Positions 47,492 to 58,829 of a DNA stretch of 64,000 bases are shown one piece after another (positions within the stretch are counted from its first letter, which is position 1; each line of letters opens with the position of its first letter). Location of the stretch: the NCBI GenBank assembly GCA_921293015.1, contig OV121082.1, positions 22,113,748 to 22,177,747 on the forward strand, given 5' to 3'. The notes under the pieces were generated by a model, which saw nothing but the letters and a program-made list of their open reading frames with translations, did no database searches and had not been told where the DNA came from. Origin of the DNA: Phorcus lineatus (lineage: Eukaryota; Mollusca; Gastropoda; Trochida; Trochidae). The position numbers and the translations under genes were made by a program.

Positions 47492-47704
47492 GTTTAACAC
47501 TACTTCATGCAGTAAGCTTCAGCGACCCAAACAACCCGACAATACTCGGCCATATAGAATTCGCCAATCTTGAGTTGACCGATATAATATACTGCAACGG
47601 TTTTCTGTACGCTACCTATGATGAGATTGTGGACAGAGCAGCCGGAAGCATCATAGTCTTGTCAGACTTTCCGGGAGGATTTAGTGAACTCTATAGAATA
47701 CCAT
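47492..47704 (+). CDS. Glycoprotein-like gene, visible exon 1
   Basis: The acceptor is TTATACATTTACAG and the donor is CCAT|GTAAAT. It starts with two bases completing a codon and ends phase 1. The 71 residues include LLHAVSFSDPNNPTILG, DIIYCNGFLYAT and IIVLSDFPGGFSEL, the early propeller strands. An upstream exon must exist. Confidence 0.8.
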
Positions 47705-50700
47705 GTAAATACCAATCTTATACTTATTTATTATTGTATACAGTAAAAAACACCCACTAATGTCCGATGACTAAAAATCATTCGTGTTTCATAGAGAAAA
47801 ATTATCTTAAAAAATTCAAACGTTGCAATACATTTAGATTTTGTCTACCATGTTTTCCTAGTAATTTAATTATGAAGTCTCTGATTAGCAGCAGTCGTAG
47901 GTCGCATTTATTATCCTTCTGCAACATTAGCGTATTGTAACCACAGAGCCATCCTTAAATATATCAATAATTGCAGTACCCGGATGAGAGGGCGAGGGTT
48001 TCGAGATAATTTGCTTTATGTGCCTTGAAAAATGACATTTCGTTGGTTGAAAATATTGCATGCTAAATATAGCAAATCCAGCTGTCAGAGACAAGAGGCT
48101 TTGGCCGTGATAGACATCAGGGAATACGCGAAGCCAAGCAGATACAAATATGCTGATGAAGCAGGATGCATTCCTCTCAAGATAAAAACTAGAACTAGAT
48201 TTTTGAAGATGACATATTTTGTCTTGTGAATATTAATTGTAGATATGGTAACTTTCTTTGCCCTGTAACGTCCCAGGAACCTGTTTCTGACTTGTAAGTT
48301 ATAATGACCAATAATATTTGCTCAGTTGGCTTCATGAGCCCTAAATATAGATATACGTTTTAAGGCGGTAATGTGAACAATGATAAAACATGTTATATGT
48401 ATAATACAGTGGGCGTGATACCTGACAGTATCGATGCTACCTCTGACTGCTCCACTCTGGTGGTGGCATTGGAGGGGGAACCATATACAGATGGTGGAGT
48501 ATTCATTGACCCTCCTGGCAAGATCTCAATCGTCGTCTTCTCCGGATCTCCCACAGACCCGAGCAATTATGACGTTGATCATCTCGACTTCACTGCCTTC
48601 AATAATCAGTGAGTACAGGGATATCAAGGCAAATAATGACCTTGTGCTGAGGCCTATTAAATTTTGTTTTCATACAGATAGAGACCAGGTCATTATTTAC
48701 ATGATATCCACACTTTTTATATTGTCTTGGATCGGTTTAATGTTAGTAACAATCAACTTGGTTCTGTGATGAAAGTAAGATAATTATTATTGTCAAAATG
48801 AGTGAATGGTTGTAGGATTTTCATTTGAAGGACAGATAAACCGTTGTATGTGCGCGCTGTATGTCAGGACGCTATATTGTGTATGTACACAATGATTCTC
48901 CTGTTTACTTTTAAACTCTCAGTACCACTTTCCTCGTGTTTCTCCAGGGTGGATAGTCTAAGCGCCTCTGGAGTTCGGTTTGTGTATCAGGAAAACGGCA
49001 ATACCTTCGCTAATGATGTTGAACCTGAGTTTGTTACCATCAGTGATGACAACAAATTTGCATACGTTACTTTACAGGTAATTCACTTATGAAACCAACT
49101 GATCAATTTAAATTGTTTTAATGCAAAATCAATTCTATGCATTATACAGGAATACCTTTCAGTTCGTTAATAATATAAGGCATATTCTTCATACATTGGG
49201 AATGTCATACAATACCAAACTCACATGTTTAAGTTGCAATCTATAAGTTGTTTTTATAAAGAAGAAAATGATATTTTACGGATGTACAACTTTTTTTATT
49301 TCAATGGCGACGTTTTGTTATAGATGATGCTCGAAATCTGTACATAGATCTACACTGAAACGTCGCTATTTTGATAATAAGACGCCGTACATCCATAAGA
49401 TATCTTTGACCTCCAATCTCATTTAAATCGTATAAACACAACACCTTGCTGACCATGAATGGCCAAAAAATCACCTCGTTCACTTCAATCTGATTTAGTG
49501 AGATTTTATTAGAGGTTTGAAGACTTGACCTCCTAAAACTGAATCGCACCTTTTACAATAAGTTTAATTTGTTATAGAAACAAGATAGATACATTAAACA
49601 AAATCTTATATCTGCAGGAGAATAATGCAGTGGCAACCGTCGACATTGTAGGAAAAGCTATCATCGATATCGAGGGTCTTCGTTTTAAAGACATGAGCAC
49701 TCTCAAGATGGACACATCGAATCGAGATGGAGGTGAGGAATTTAATTTCAACCTGCGATATCAGCGTATCAATCTGCAAGGCCCTAAATTGAATGTTATT
49801 TTGGTCAATTGTTCACACTCGAAGGCCTGAACTGCTTATCCCAGGAACAATGACATGTCGCAATATCCAATGTACATTAAAGGCAGTATAGCATGCCTTT
49901 CGGTTCAGACTGGCCATTTTGAGGCATATGTAAAAATGAGCACTCACGTTTAGCTTTCTATCGTTGCAATGAATACTTAATATTTTCCCATTTCACCTGC
50001 TAACAACAAATGAAATATATGGTCACCTGTGCACAAAATGAAGAGAGCGTAGACAGTTGAAAATAGATAAAATAGAAAGGAGTGAAGCTTTTGAATCTTC
50101 CCGAACTCTCAACTGAAAACAAAGGATGCAATATTGGTTATAAAGGTAATCTTGTAAGTTTACCTATTTCATAATCTTAGTATTAACATTGTTTGTCCAT
50201 ACTTCAAAAAAATAATAAGAGTTAAACTAACTGCGAAGCTTGTGCATATGAAATAGCTTTTCAAACCTAGTTTCAATGAAGAAGAAATAAAAAAAGAAAT
50301 AAGAACAAAACTTCAAACTGAACAATTTGTCTGTCCAAAACATCTTTGTGTGCGACAAGTTGTAGAAAAAGTGTTCATTACTTTGCAAACTGTGCACGTC
50401 TTTTCACCGGATTACTGGCGACTTCTTTTTCATGTCTGATTCGTCCGTCCGTTTGACCATTTAAACAAATCTTTTTGTACACAAAAACGAGAGGTACATC
50501 GGCTGAGATTAGAGAAATTGTGAAATGTTTTTGAATGAATTTGTTTCATATTTTCAGTCCTTTTTTCATTTTCAGATGTTTTTTAAAATTCAAATTGATT
50601 CAGTCGCAATCCTGAAAGGAGAGACCACTTCTAGAACACATAATTCAATGAATCTATCTTCGCACATTATTGCTTGGTTATGGCTATTTTGAATTTGCCA

Positions 50701-52579
50701 TATTAAGAATCAAAATAGAGATTTCCTTATCAGTTCACAAAACATATAATAATCCAAGATGATTTACTGTTCATATTTCTCGCCAAGTATCCTTTGATAA
50801 GAAAAGTTCTACATTATAAAGTTAGTGTAGCTTATAACCTTTTGCCAATGTTTCTACAACTATCGGGAAATTAAATGAACAATGCAGAGGTAGAACGACA
50901 TATGTGAGATTTAGGATGTCTGGACATACAATAACATTACATACAATGAAAATCAACGCATCAATATCGATGAAATTTCATTATGAGACCTCACAGAATG
51001 ACAGCATACTAAATATTCGGTATTTAGCAGACAAGAGAGCGAATTCTGAATATGGTCGTTGTTACCTCAAAATACTTAATACTAAGGTTGTTATGCTCTT
51101 GAATATCGATAACTCTTAATAGTGTTCAATATGAGTGACTCAGGTCATTCTGTCAAGGAACGGAAATCAGTTTAGTCACCATACTTACGAAAGTTTTCAC
51201 TCAATCAATCTTTATTCACTCAAAAAACCCACCAACGCTGGTACAAGAGCAAAATAACTTTACAATATTTATATCATAATATACATGGGTCTTCTGCACA
51301 ATTTCTTAACATCAATTGTAACAAAGTAATGAATCTAGAAATACCTTTCAGTTCTTTTGTACATTTAGGGGTAAACATTTTACAAAGAACATAAGCATTT
51401 GGATATTTGCAATAATTTTCCGGAATATACAGAGCTGTGAAGGGCTTTACACTTGAAGATGTAGTGACACTCATCTCCAGTTACATTTTGGTTGCTTAGT
51501 GTACATAGGCGTTCTTCCCTCGCAATTCCCTGCGACACTGTGAACGTAAAACTGTGTTTAATTTATACCAACACTAATGCAAAGTAAGAAAAAAACCCTC
51601 TTCTATACAATTTTGTAGAGATAAAAATATTTGTCCTGTGTACATTGGACTTAAAACATTTAGGTCAGAGGTTTCGATCTCGCCAGTTTGCATTTTCAGA
51701 ACAATGTATCGTAAGGTGCATCCGTCATAGTTTCTTATTATCTCCAGGTACGTTCTTGAAGTCCTACAACGTGCTAGGCATGTACTAACCCGACGGCATA
51801 ACATATGTAAAACGCAATTTTAATGGCGAGGACCTTCTTATAATGGCGAACGAGGGGGACAGCAAAGACTACGACGAATACTCCGAGGAAGTGCGTGGTG
51901 CCGATATCGACCCCAGCAGTGAGTGACGAAAAGAATATTTAAAAGGATCAGAGTCTCACCCTGCCTAAGAACTACCAAACGCTAAAATCGAGTAGCTTTT
52001 TCATTACGATGTATGAACATAAACTTAAAATTCCTAGGTTACAGACTTGCCCAATTCCCCTGACAAATCTCCAAAAGGGCAAAAATGTAGTCATTTGTAG
52101 GTTTTTGAAAACATTTAGCTTCCATTTTGTCAGGATCAAGAGTCTAGCTATGTGACAGTGGAATAATAGATTGCTGTAGGTCAATGACTTACTTACAATA
52201 TGGAACAGCTTAGCTCTTACGCTCAAGTTCGGTTTGAATTCAGATAGATATCTAAATAATATGTCTCCCGAGTTATACTATGTTGTACAACCAGGCAAGG
52301 CCCTTCATTAAAATTGCGCTACAGCGACCAAGCTGTACAACCGGGTACCTTAAAATGGGAAGTACAGATTTAGATGGTCGCGCAAAGCACTTTCCATGTG
52401 TCTCGAAAGTATATTCCGTCGGGTAACATTGAACAGCCGATAGTCTCTCTTGGCACTAGAAATTACGCTGTGAAAATTAATTTTTATCTATAATTAACAA
52501 TAACATATGAATAACGCAGAAGTATGCTAAAATTATTAAAGTACGAACATTAGTTTATATTGTATAAAGTCATCGTATT

Positions 52580-52614
<35 letters not shown>

Positions 52615-55600
52615 CAGTTATGATACTGACTATGTACTTCTGTCTTCAGTTTTAGGTAATATCGACGCCATATCAACCGATCAGCTCGGAAGAGACTCTC
52701 TATTAGGTATGTGTAGTTCTCTGACATGTATGGTGTGCAATCTTTAAAAAAGGCCGGTCTGTCAATTGGTAATCTCATATAACCATAGACATTACCCTTA
52801 GGCTGGCATTATTTTCACAACTTTTAAAGCATCTTTATTTGAAGAATATGTGCAGAAGTTCTAGAAGGAAAAAAATTGTTTTCCGGCACATGTTAAAAGT
52901 ATTTCAAATTAAGGTTACCAAATAATTCACCCCTGAATTTGAAAAGACGTCAAATTCATAACGTTGTTTTGGTAGAATCGAAATACCGTATTTGAAATCA
53001 TCGGCATATAACGGAAATAATTAAGCTTTGAATGATCACATTAAAGCTCATGCTTCGGTAAAATAGGATGTATATCTATAATAATTCCTTTATATTGGAC
53101 TTACGAATTTAAGATGTATGACTAATTGACTCCTTGTAAGTGACCTTGCTGATCAAATTTACCTTTGTATATTTCTCCAGACAGAACAACACTAACTGCT
53201 GACATTTTGTTTAATGATTTTCTTGGTCGGTGATAGTATAAATTACAAAATTGGTGGCCATTGGACGTCGACTTACGGTGAAGACTTAAGAAATCATTTT
53301 GGTACCCTGGATATGGAATCAGAACACACTTTATTTCCCTATGAAATAAGAAGAAGTAGGATGGAATCTCATGTGCAAGGTATCTTCACAAATGGGTGTT
53401 ATAAACTAGACCCAAATGACACATTTAAAGACTGCAGACGACACAATCTAGAGAGCGTATTTTCTCATCAAGAAATGAAAGCCGTAAAGGATGAGTCCTT
53501 TTCCACTGTGGAATTAAACTGTTCCAATTGTGTAACCTCCCATAACTGCACCTTGCCAATTACCTTGATTGATGGTATAGAGCCTCAAATAATGCATGAT
53601 ACAACTTGATGAGCTACAGAGCCAATGGCCCTATGTGTTAAAGAGTTTCATAGGTATGGAGGGTCAAAACGCTTAGAAGTTCCAGAGAAGGTTGAGTAAG
53701 TTAAACCAAACGATTGAAGCCATTATTCTATCCTGGGAAGGAGAAAAAAGAAGATGTCCAAGGCATAAAGAAATAAAACGACTAGAAGGTTCTGAGGTGG
53801 TACGTGGCCCAATCGTTCTGCAATAGCTAGTTAGGAGCCAATTCATTAAGTTTTCGCTTTATCTATATATCTTCTTTTGTCAAATGGTTTTGTGGTTTTC
53901 CCCAGGAAGACTCAAGTTATCCGTGTCTCCGGCCGGCAAGGACGACGACGGCCAACTGAAGGCTCTGTATATGTATGGTGGACGAAGCTTTTCTGTGAGA
54001 CGTGCTAGTAATATGTCTTTAGTGTACGACAGTGGAGATGACTTTGAAAGGATCATAGAATATTTTAAAAGAGATGTCTTCAACAGCGAGCTCGATGAAC
54101 CGGATGCCAGACCTTTAGAAAATGTGGATCTGAGATCTGACGATAAGGCAAGAAACGTTTTCTTTTGTATTTTGACAGGAATAAACGTTTGTCATACATC
54201 CCCGATATTTAGAAGTGACCAAAATACGGATCTCTATTCATCCACTGAAGTTTGAATGAAATAATATAAAATGTAAGCATAATATATAATTCAAAGGTGT
54301 ATTAGTGTATGTGCCCTCCGCTCTCTCAACAGATAATAATAAAGATACTGATAGCGCTGTACCACAAGGGCGTGTTCAAAGCACCACACTCATAAGTAGT
54401 AGAACAATTGAAGCCTTTATATGAATAAGGTATTTTACACAACCCGAGAAGGTACTTGAATCCCGGCCACTTATTAAGATCCCTGCGTCTGTTTATCTAC
54501 CTTATCTGACCTTTATTTCTTATCTCCACAGTCCTCCGAGCCAAATGGTGTTGCTGCCCGAGGTATAATGCTTTATAGTCAGGCGTTTTCTGGAGCGCCC
54601 TTCAGGTTCGAAGATAAGTTCTTTGGTATTCCGGACACTCGAGGCAAGAGTTGGCAACAGCTATATGACGACAGAGAACTCTCGGTCATCAGACCGGAAG
54701 ATGCACAGTGAGACTATGAGATTATATTGAATTCACGTGTAAGTTTTAAGCTCGATCATCCAGTGTTGGAAATCAAATTTCGGAAACTTTAATCAGCTTT
54801 TATATTACTGTATTAAGTGGGTATTTTTATTTTTAGCAAAAAGTAAACTTGTAATCAAAATAAAATCCAAGTCTCTTTCCAAATTCCTTCGTTAGCAATA
54901 ACTCGTTTAATAGTACAAGCCTCTCTTTTTAATTACTTAGACTTTGCCAGTCCTTTAAGCTACTGCAACTTTACTTGATAGTACATCATGGGATCTCCCG
55001 GCTGGTACATGAGTTCAATATGCTGAGACCATTGGCGGAATGTTGGAAAGCATCAGCATATAATGACCTCGATTAGAGCAATGTACTCAAAACATGAATT
55101 TAGTCGCAGGACATTAGCTATGCCTAAAAGGCTGAATTTGGTCTAATTAAGAAATTTTATAACATCTCTTCAATCTTCTACACAGTTATTCTTCTGTTTT
55201 ATCTAAGTCGTTTATGTTAAAGAAAGTTCGATAAGTTACAAAACTGATGAAAATTCCGACCCTAAATGAAGGCATTTACATTTAATGATAAACTGAAATA
55301 TATATAAAAAATCCTTGCCCTTCTAGTTTTTTTCAACAACCCTTATCCAAACTTTACTTGTAGAACTTGGCGCAGAACACGGCTTCTGTTCATTAGCGCC
55401 AATTTATGGCTGTCAGAAGTGCTAAGATTTTTCTTTAAAATTCTTTCCTGCTTAACTGAGGATGCTCAACTGATTCAACAAATTCCACTTCTTAAACCAG
55501 TTTATTTCATTGGCATTTGTTGGTAAAAAGAATACACGGTCATTATTTCAGAATATTTGGATACCCAGCCAGCCCTACCAACAGCCCATCGTTGCTGGTT

Positions 55601-55643
55601 TCGGCGCAAACATCTGGCACCCTCACCTTGTTCGACTTAGATT
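47492..55643 (+). CDS. Choice-of-anchor I / mesenchyme-specific cell-surface glycoprotein-like gene (9 visible exons, in-frame stop in one)
   Basis: The nine exons join with consistent phases to about 465 codons covering most of a choice-of-anchor I domain, a beta-propeller-like extracellular protein family. Family motifs appear in order: LLHAVSFSDPNNP (exon 1), VIPDSIDATSDCS then VALEGEP (2), VEPEFVTISDDNKFAYVTLQ (3), ENNAVATVDI and SNRDGG (3-4), PDGI then MANEGDSKDYDEYSEEV (5), GRLKLSVS, YGGRSFSV and VYDSGDDFE (6-7), SDDKSSEPNGV (7-8), RPEDAQ and SGTLTLFDLD (8-9). All introns begin GT and end AG except one GC-AG. Codon 232 (51,786-51,788) is TAA where relatives have a sense codon. The N-terminal exons and the final exon are not identified. 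A weak candidate next exon is 56,072-56,118. Either this is a recent pseudogene, an allele or sequencing error, or exon 5 is skipped. Confidence 0.85.
48410..48608 (+). CDS. Glycoprotein-like gene, visible exon 2
   Basis: The acceptor is ATAATACAG and the donor is AATCA|GTGAGT. It joins exon 1 in phase 1 and ends phase 2. The product has GVIPDSIDATSDCSTLVVAL, the equivalent of the family's conserved PD and NEGEP strand. Confidence 0.85.
48948..49077 (+). CDS. Glycoprotein-like gene, visible exon 3
   Basis: The acceptor is TTTCTCCAG and the donor is TTACAG|GTAATT. It contains SLSASGVRFVY and DVEPEFVTISDDNKFAYVTL. The EPE and AYVTLQ motifs are strong family signatures. Confidence 0.9.
49270..49404. 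mobile_element. Fold-back element in intron 3, related to the 23,143 insertion
   Basis: The outer arms GATATTTTACGGATGTAC (49,270-49,287) and the reverse of 49,387-49,404 match 16 of 18. The inner arms share a GCGACGTTT core, with CTGAAACGTCGC on the right. The TTATGGAT, TTTTTATT and GCGACGTT landmarks are shared in order with the element at 23,143, so both belong to one family. It has no coding capacity. Confidence 0.65.
49618..49732 (+). CDS. Glycoprotein-like gene, visible exon 4
   Basis: The acceptor is ATATCTGCAG and the donor is GATGGAG|GTGAGG. It reads ENNAVATVDIVGKAIIDIEG, then LRFKDM and MDTSNRDGG. It ends phase 1, giving a Gly codon with the next exon. Confidence 0.9.
49733..51747 (+). 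other. Intron 4 of the glycoprotein-like gene
   Basis: This is the longest identified intron (2.0 kb). It is AT-rich and holds no recognisable element or gene. An acceptor ATTATCTCCAG closes it. Confidence 0.6.
51748..51918 (+). pseudogene. Glycoprotein-like gene, visible exon 5 with in-frame TAA
   Basis: The exon reads TFLKSYNVLGMY, a stop (TAA, 51,786-51,788), then PDGITYVKRNFNGEDLLIMA and NEGDSKDYDEYSEEV. Both sides of the stop match the family (GMYxPDGI and the ANEGD motif), so the stop falls inside genuine coding sequence. One C-to-T change at a CAA codon would produce it. The 171 bases are a multiple of three with matching phases, so skipping the exon keeps the frame but removes a conserved propeller strand. 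A sequencing error cannot be excluded. Confidence 0.8.
52583..52612. repeat. (AT)n microsatellite in intron 5
   Basis: It is about 15 AT dinucleotides, 37 bases upstream of exon 6. Confidence 0.95.
52650..52706 (+). CDS. Glycoprotein-like gene, visible exon 6
   Basis: This is a short exon of 57 bases with acceptor CTGTCTTCAG and donor TATTAG|GTATGT. It encodes ILGNIDAISTDQLGRDSLLG, spanning the linker before the GRLKLS strand. The phase is 1 on both sides. Confidence 0.8.
53214..53609 (+). other. Unassigned 131-codon open frame in intron 6
   Basis: The frame opens on ATG, is cysteine-containing and ends at TGA. It includes FPYEIRRSRMESHVQG, CYKLDPNDTFKDCRRHN and ELNCSNCVTSHNCTLPI. Its composition is more protein-like than other intronic frames, but it does not join the gene's splice pattern and no family is recognised. 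It may be an exonised transposon fragment or a nested gene remnant. Confidence 0.35.
53906..54147 (+). CDS. Glycoprotein-like gene, visible exon 7
   Basis: The acceptor is TTTTCCCCAG. It encodes GRLKLSVSPAGKDDDGQLKA, YMYGGRSFSVRRASN and LVYDSGDDFERIIEYF, ending LRSDDK. The donor is GATAAG|GCAAGA, a GC donor with otherwise ideal surrounding bases. Confidence 0.9.
54532..54707 (+). CDS. Glycoprotein-like gene, visible exon 8
   Basis: The acceptor is TTATCTCCACAG and the donor is GCACA|GTGAGA. It encodes SSEPNGVAARGIMLYSQAFS, then FRFEDKFFGIPDTRGKSW and IRPEDAQ. The EP and RPED motifs match the end of the family domain. Confidence 0.85.
55552..55643 (+). CDS. Glycoprotein-like gene, visible exon 9
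   Basis: The acceptor is CATTATTTCAG and the donor is GATT|GTACGT. In the phase set by exon 8 it reads IFGYPASPTNSPSLLVSAQT then SGTLTLFDLD, the last strand of the domain. A different frame is open through this exon, but the spliced phase gives the family match. A further 3' exon is needed. Confidence 0.8.
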
Positions 55644-56659
55644 GTACGTAACGACATTTTTTGTCTTTATTATTCCAATGTTTGAATTTATAAAATCACA
55701 AGACTCGGTAAAAGTATAAGTAATTGTATATCCCCATTAGAGGTGGTCTGAGAGACTTTATGGAGTTCGTTCACGTTTCAAACCTAAATAGTTGAAGAGA
55801 ATTTTAAGAAAAAATATATGAAATATTTCAGATGTAAAAATGTTGACACAAATTAATATGGTGTTTTGCCCTTTATGGATTAACATTCGAAGGTACAGCA
55901 TATTCTTTTAAATTTGGACCAAACACATGGTTTAAATTGCAGGTAGGAGTATTTGAACAGTGTTTGCTTTCTACCAAGTTCCCCTCATCCCCGGACTTAG
56001 CCTTATGATAATGGTCAAATCTGTGAAGAAAATGCAATTATAATATCTATTGAAATGTTCTTATACTCCAGTTACAATTGATAACGTTGGTCGAGCTCTG
56101 AGATGCGCAAGATACATGGTATGTATTTCAAATAGATAAATATCCTAGTTATCATTATCAAGACATAGTAACTGTACTCGTACTGTAGGTACATAAACCC
56201 TTTACACTGAATAAACTGACAGGGATCTAAATCCCAACGTCCATTAATCTATTTTACTTTGCTACCTTTTGATAGATTTGTACGTGTCTCGCAGTACTTT
56301 CATAAAACTACCTGTTAGACGGTTCTTCAGCTGGCTTTCAAAACCATGAAGGAAAATATATAAACATTGTATTACATATTTGTCCACTTTTGTTAAAAAT
56401 GTATTATATTAATTTGGTTTCGGTTATGTTTTGTTCAATCCCTAGAATGCCAATGTAAATGAATTTTTTAGTTTATTTAAACTGAGTTTGTTGGGTGGAT
56501 TCATACAGAAATGGAAGAGTGATATTGAAAAGAGCATTAAACTTGATGTATATTCCATTATTAAGCACATTATTTCGAATGAATTTCTTTAAAATGTTTG
56601 TAGAAGTCTGTTTTTTACATTGCACGCCTAACAATATCATGTTATAGATTACAATAAAA

Positions 56660-56897
56660 GATCGGTAGATATCCATATTTTGATAGAACATTACATCTAT
56701 GTGACTTTTGTCTTAATTGAAGATGAATATAATTTTATGTTTGTATGCAAAACATATCATTGCTATAGGGATAGATATATAGTTTATAACGAATGTCCAT
56801 CAAAAGTTAAATTTTATCAGTTATTAAAGACTGAAAATAGCGTTTCTCAATTATATCTAGCTAAATTTATAAACGAATGTTTATAAAAAAAAAAAAA
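56660..56897 (+). mobile_element. LINE 3' terminus with poly(A)
   Basis: LIEDEYNFMFVCKTYH and, near the end, LAKFINECL resemble the C-terminal (E/V)DEYHFLLVC zinc-like segment of some LINE ORF2 proteins. A 13-base A run (56,885-56,897) follows the stop directly. It is heavily 5'-truncated, and the upstream frame is broken. Confidence 0.6.
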
Positions 56898-58829
56898 GTT
56901 TATCACTTATAGTTACAAATATTTTTTATCGTTATGACGCAAAGTGAAGTCAGCGGTATCCGAGTAAATAAAATTGCGATTGGTTTATTCTCTTCCTACA
57001 GAGGTTACTCAAGTCATTCCTTCCAATTAATTTATGTTACAAGTGGGGACATTTCTGTGCTTGAAAGACAGAATACTTCATGGTTGATTCATACTGCTCG
57101 CAGTTTTTAGCCCGAAGCGTCATTTGCAGGATATGCACTAGTAAAATCGGTTGAAATGTAATTAATATTTGTTTATCTAAAGATGATATTTGTGTTGTAA
57201 ATAGATACATCGAAAGGCGATTTGTAAATAACCAGATGGCCGATATATGAATGATACCCAAGGAGAGAAAAGTGTTCCAAAGGTAGTGTCATATTTTTAA
57301 AAAGTCTGGTTAATTAACTTTACATTGATCAAGCAGCGTGTAAAATATATATGATTTATTCCAGCCACCGTTAACCTTCACCAGTGTCGCACCATAGATG
57401 AATGCCCAGAAGACATACAGAAACATACAGTGTAGATGATGTTTACATAACGTGGAATGTATATTAATGTACCAATAAATACATATATGATAACTACTGT
57501 GAGATGTTTCATACGTTCTCTTTGTGAAAAAACTATTGTCTTGCAACGGTTCTCGAAAATGATGGTCTGTGACATTGTTATGTTTTGTTCTTTAGAATAA
57601 TAGTCTGTGACATCTCATTATAATGTCCAATTTTTTAAATATTTTATTGTTTTCAATGATAGTCGAAAACGATCATCTCAATGGTTTGAAGTCGAAATCC
57701 TGCAGCCCAGTTACATTATTATAGATTAAACGACCAACTTAACACTACCAACCCATATTTGTATTTCTATATGTTGTAAATATGTTTCCAAAATTTCGTT
57801 TGAGACATTGGAGCGCCCTTTTTCCTTTTTGTCATTACAAATCACGCCTGTAACCTGTTTATTTTCACCATACTGACCTGATAAGCATTCAGACGGTGCT
57901 ACATTCAGCATTAAAAACTTGATTGAGGAGAGTTCGATAAATGTCACTTACATCTTTGCCAAATGCTTCTTCAAACTGCAGTGGCAGTTTTTAAGAGACT
58001 CATGGACCATGAATATCGAAATCAACATATAACATACATCCTAACAGTTTGTCAAATTGTTGAATAGTCCGATTACATAGTAATGGGATTTGACCTACTC
58101 TTATCGAGTTTATCTCGTTGACAATTTTTTTGTATCACATTGTACATTCATATATTGATGAAATGAGATTAAGTCATCTCATTATTTTTTCAAAGTGGAT
58201 GTATGGTTCCTCGTTCGTAGCCATCCTTCGTCACCAAGACTTCGATGTTCCCATGCCTTCGTCATATTACCACGGCGATGTTCATCTCGAAAAACTCATT
58301 ATGCTAAAATTGCATGTTTTGGCAAAAAGGTATTTGTTTCACGTGGTGCATGTTTGAGATGGGAAAACTGCATTGCTGCATTGATACAGTAGTCCTGGTC
58401 TGAACAGGCGTAGAATTTTTTCAAACAATGTAGGATTTTGTGTATACACACCAAAATACGACGGTAATACATGAACTTTGTAAACTGCACTTTAGGCTTA
58501 GTTAGTTGGATGCCATTTTCAATTCCAATGGCTGAGGATTATATCGCTTAAACTTAAAAAAAATTGTATTCCAGAATTACAAAATCGTTTTCAAACGGCT
58601 GTTAAAGTGAAAGTGTTAAAACGCAAATAAAATTTTGGTCCATTTCTTTATTAGCTCAAGCATAAAGAGGTCTCTAAATTTCAATTTGCTAAACCATGAT
58701 GCTAGTTAATAAAATATTTCCATCAACTTGAAATAACGTTTAAGACACGAGAACTTTGAAATAGTCAATTCTCATCAAAACCCTGGACCTGTTTGATTAT
58801 TTCATATTTGAAAAGGTCCCGACAATGAC
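56898..58829. other. Gene-free stretch
   Basis: Several short frames near 58,118-58,392 were not recognised. No repeat boundaries were seen. Confidence 0.4.

Noticed and set aside
48032..48229. Possible extra exon of the glycoprotein-like gene
   Set aside because: It lies in intron 1. Exons 1 and 2 already join in phase, and the frame has no family similarity.
56072..56118. Tenth exon of the glycoprotein-like gene
   Set aside because: The splice sites and phase fit, but the 16 residues have no family match and the exon is too short to trust.
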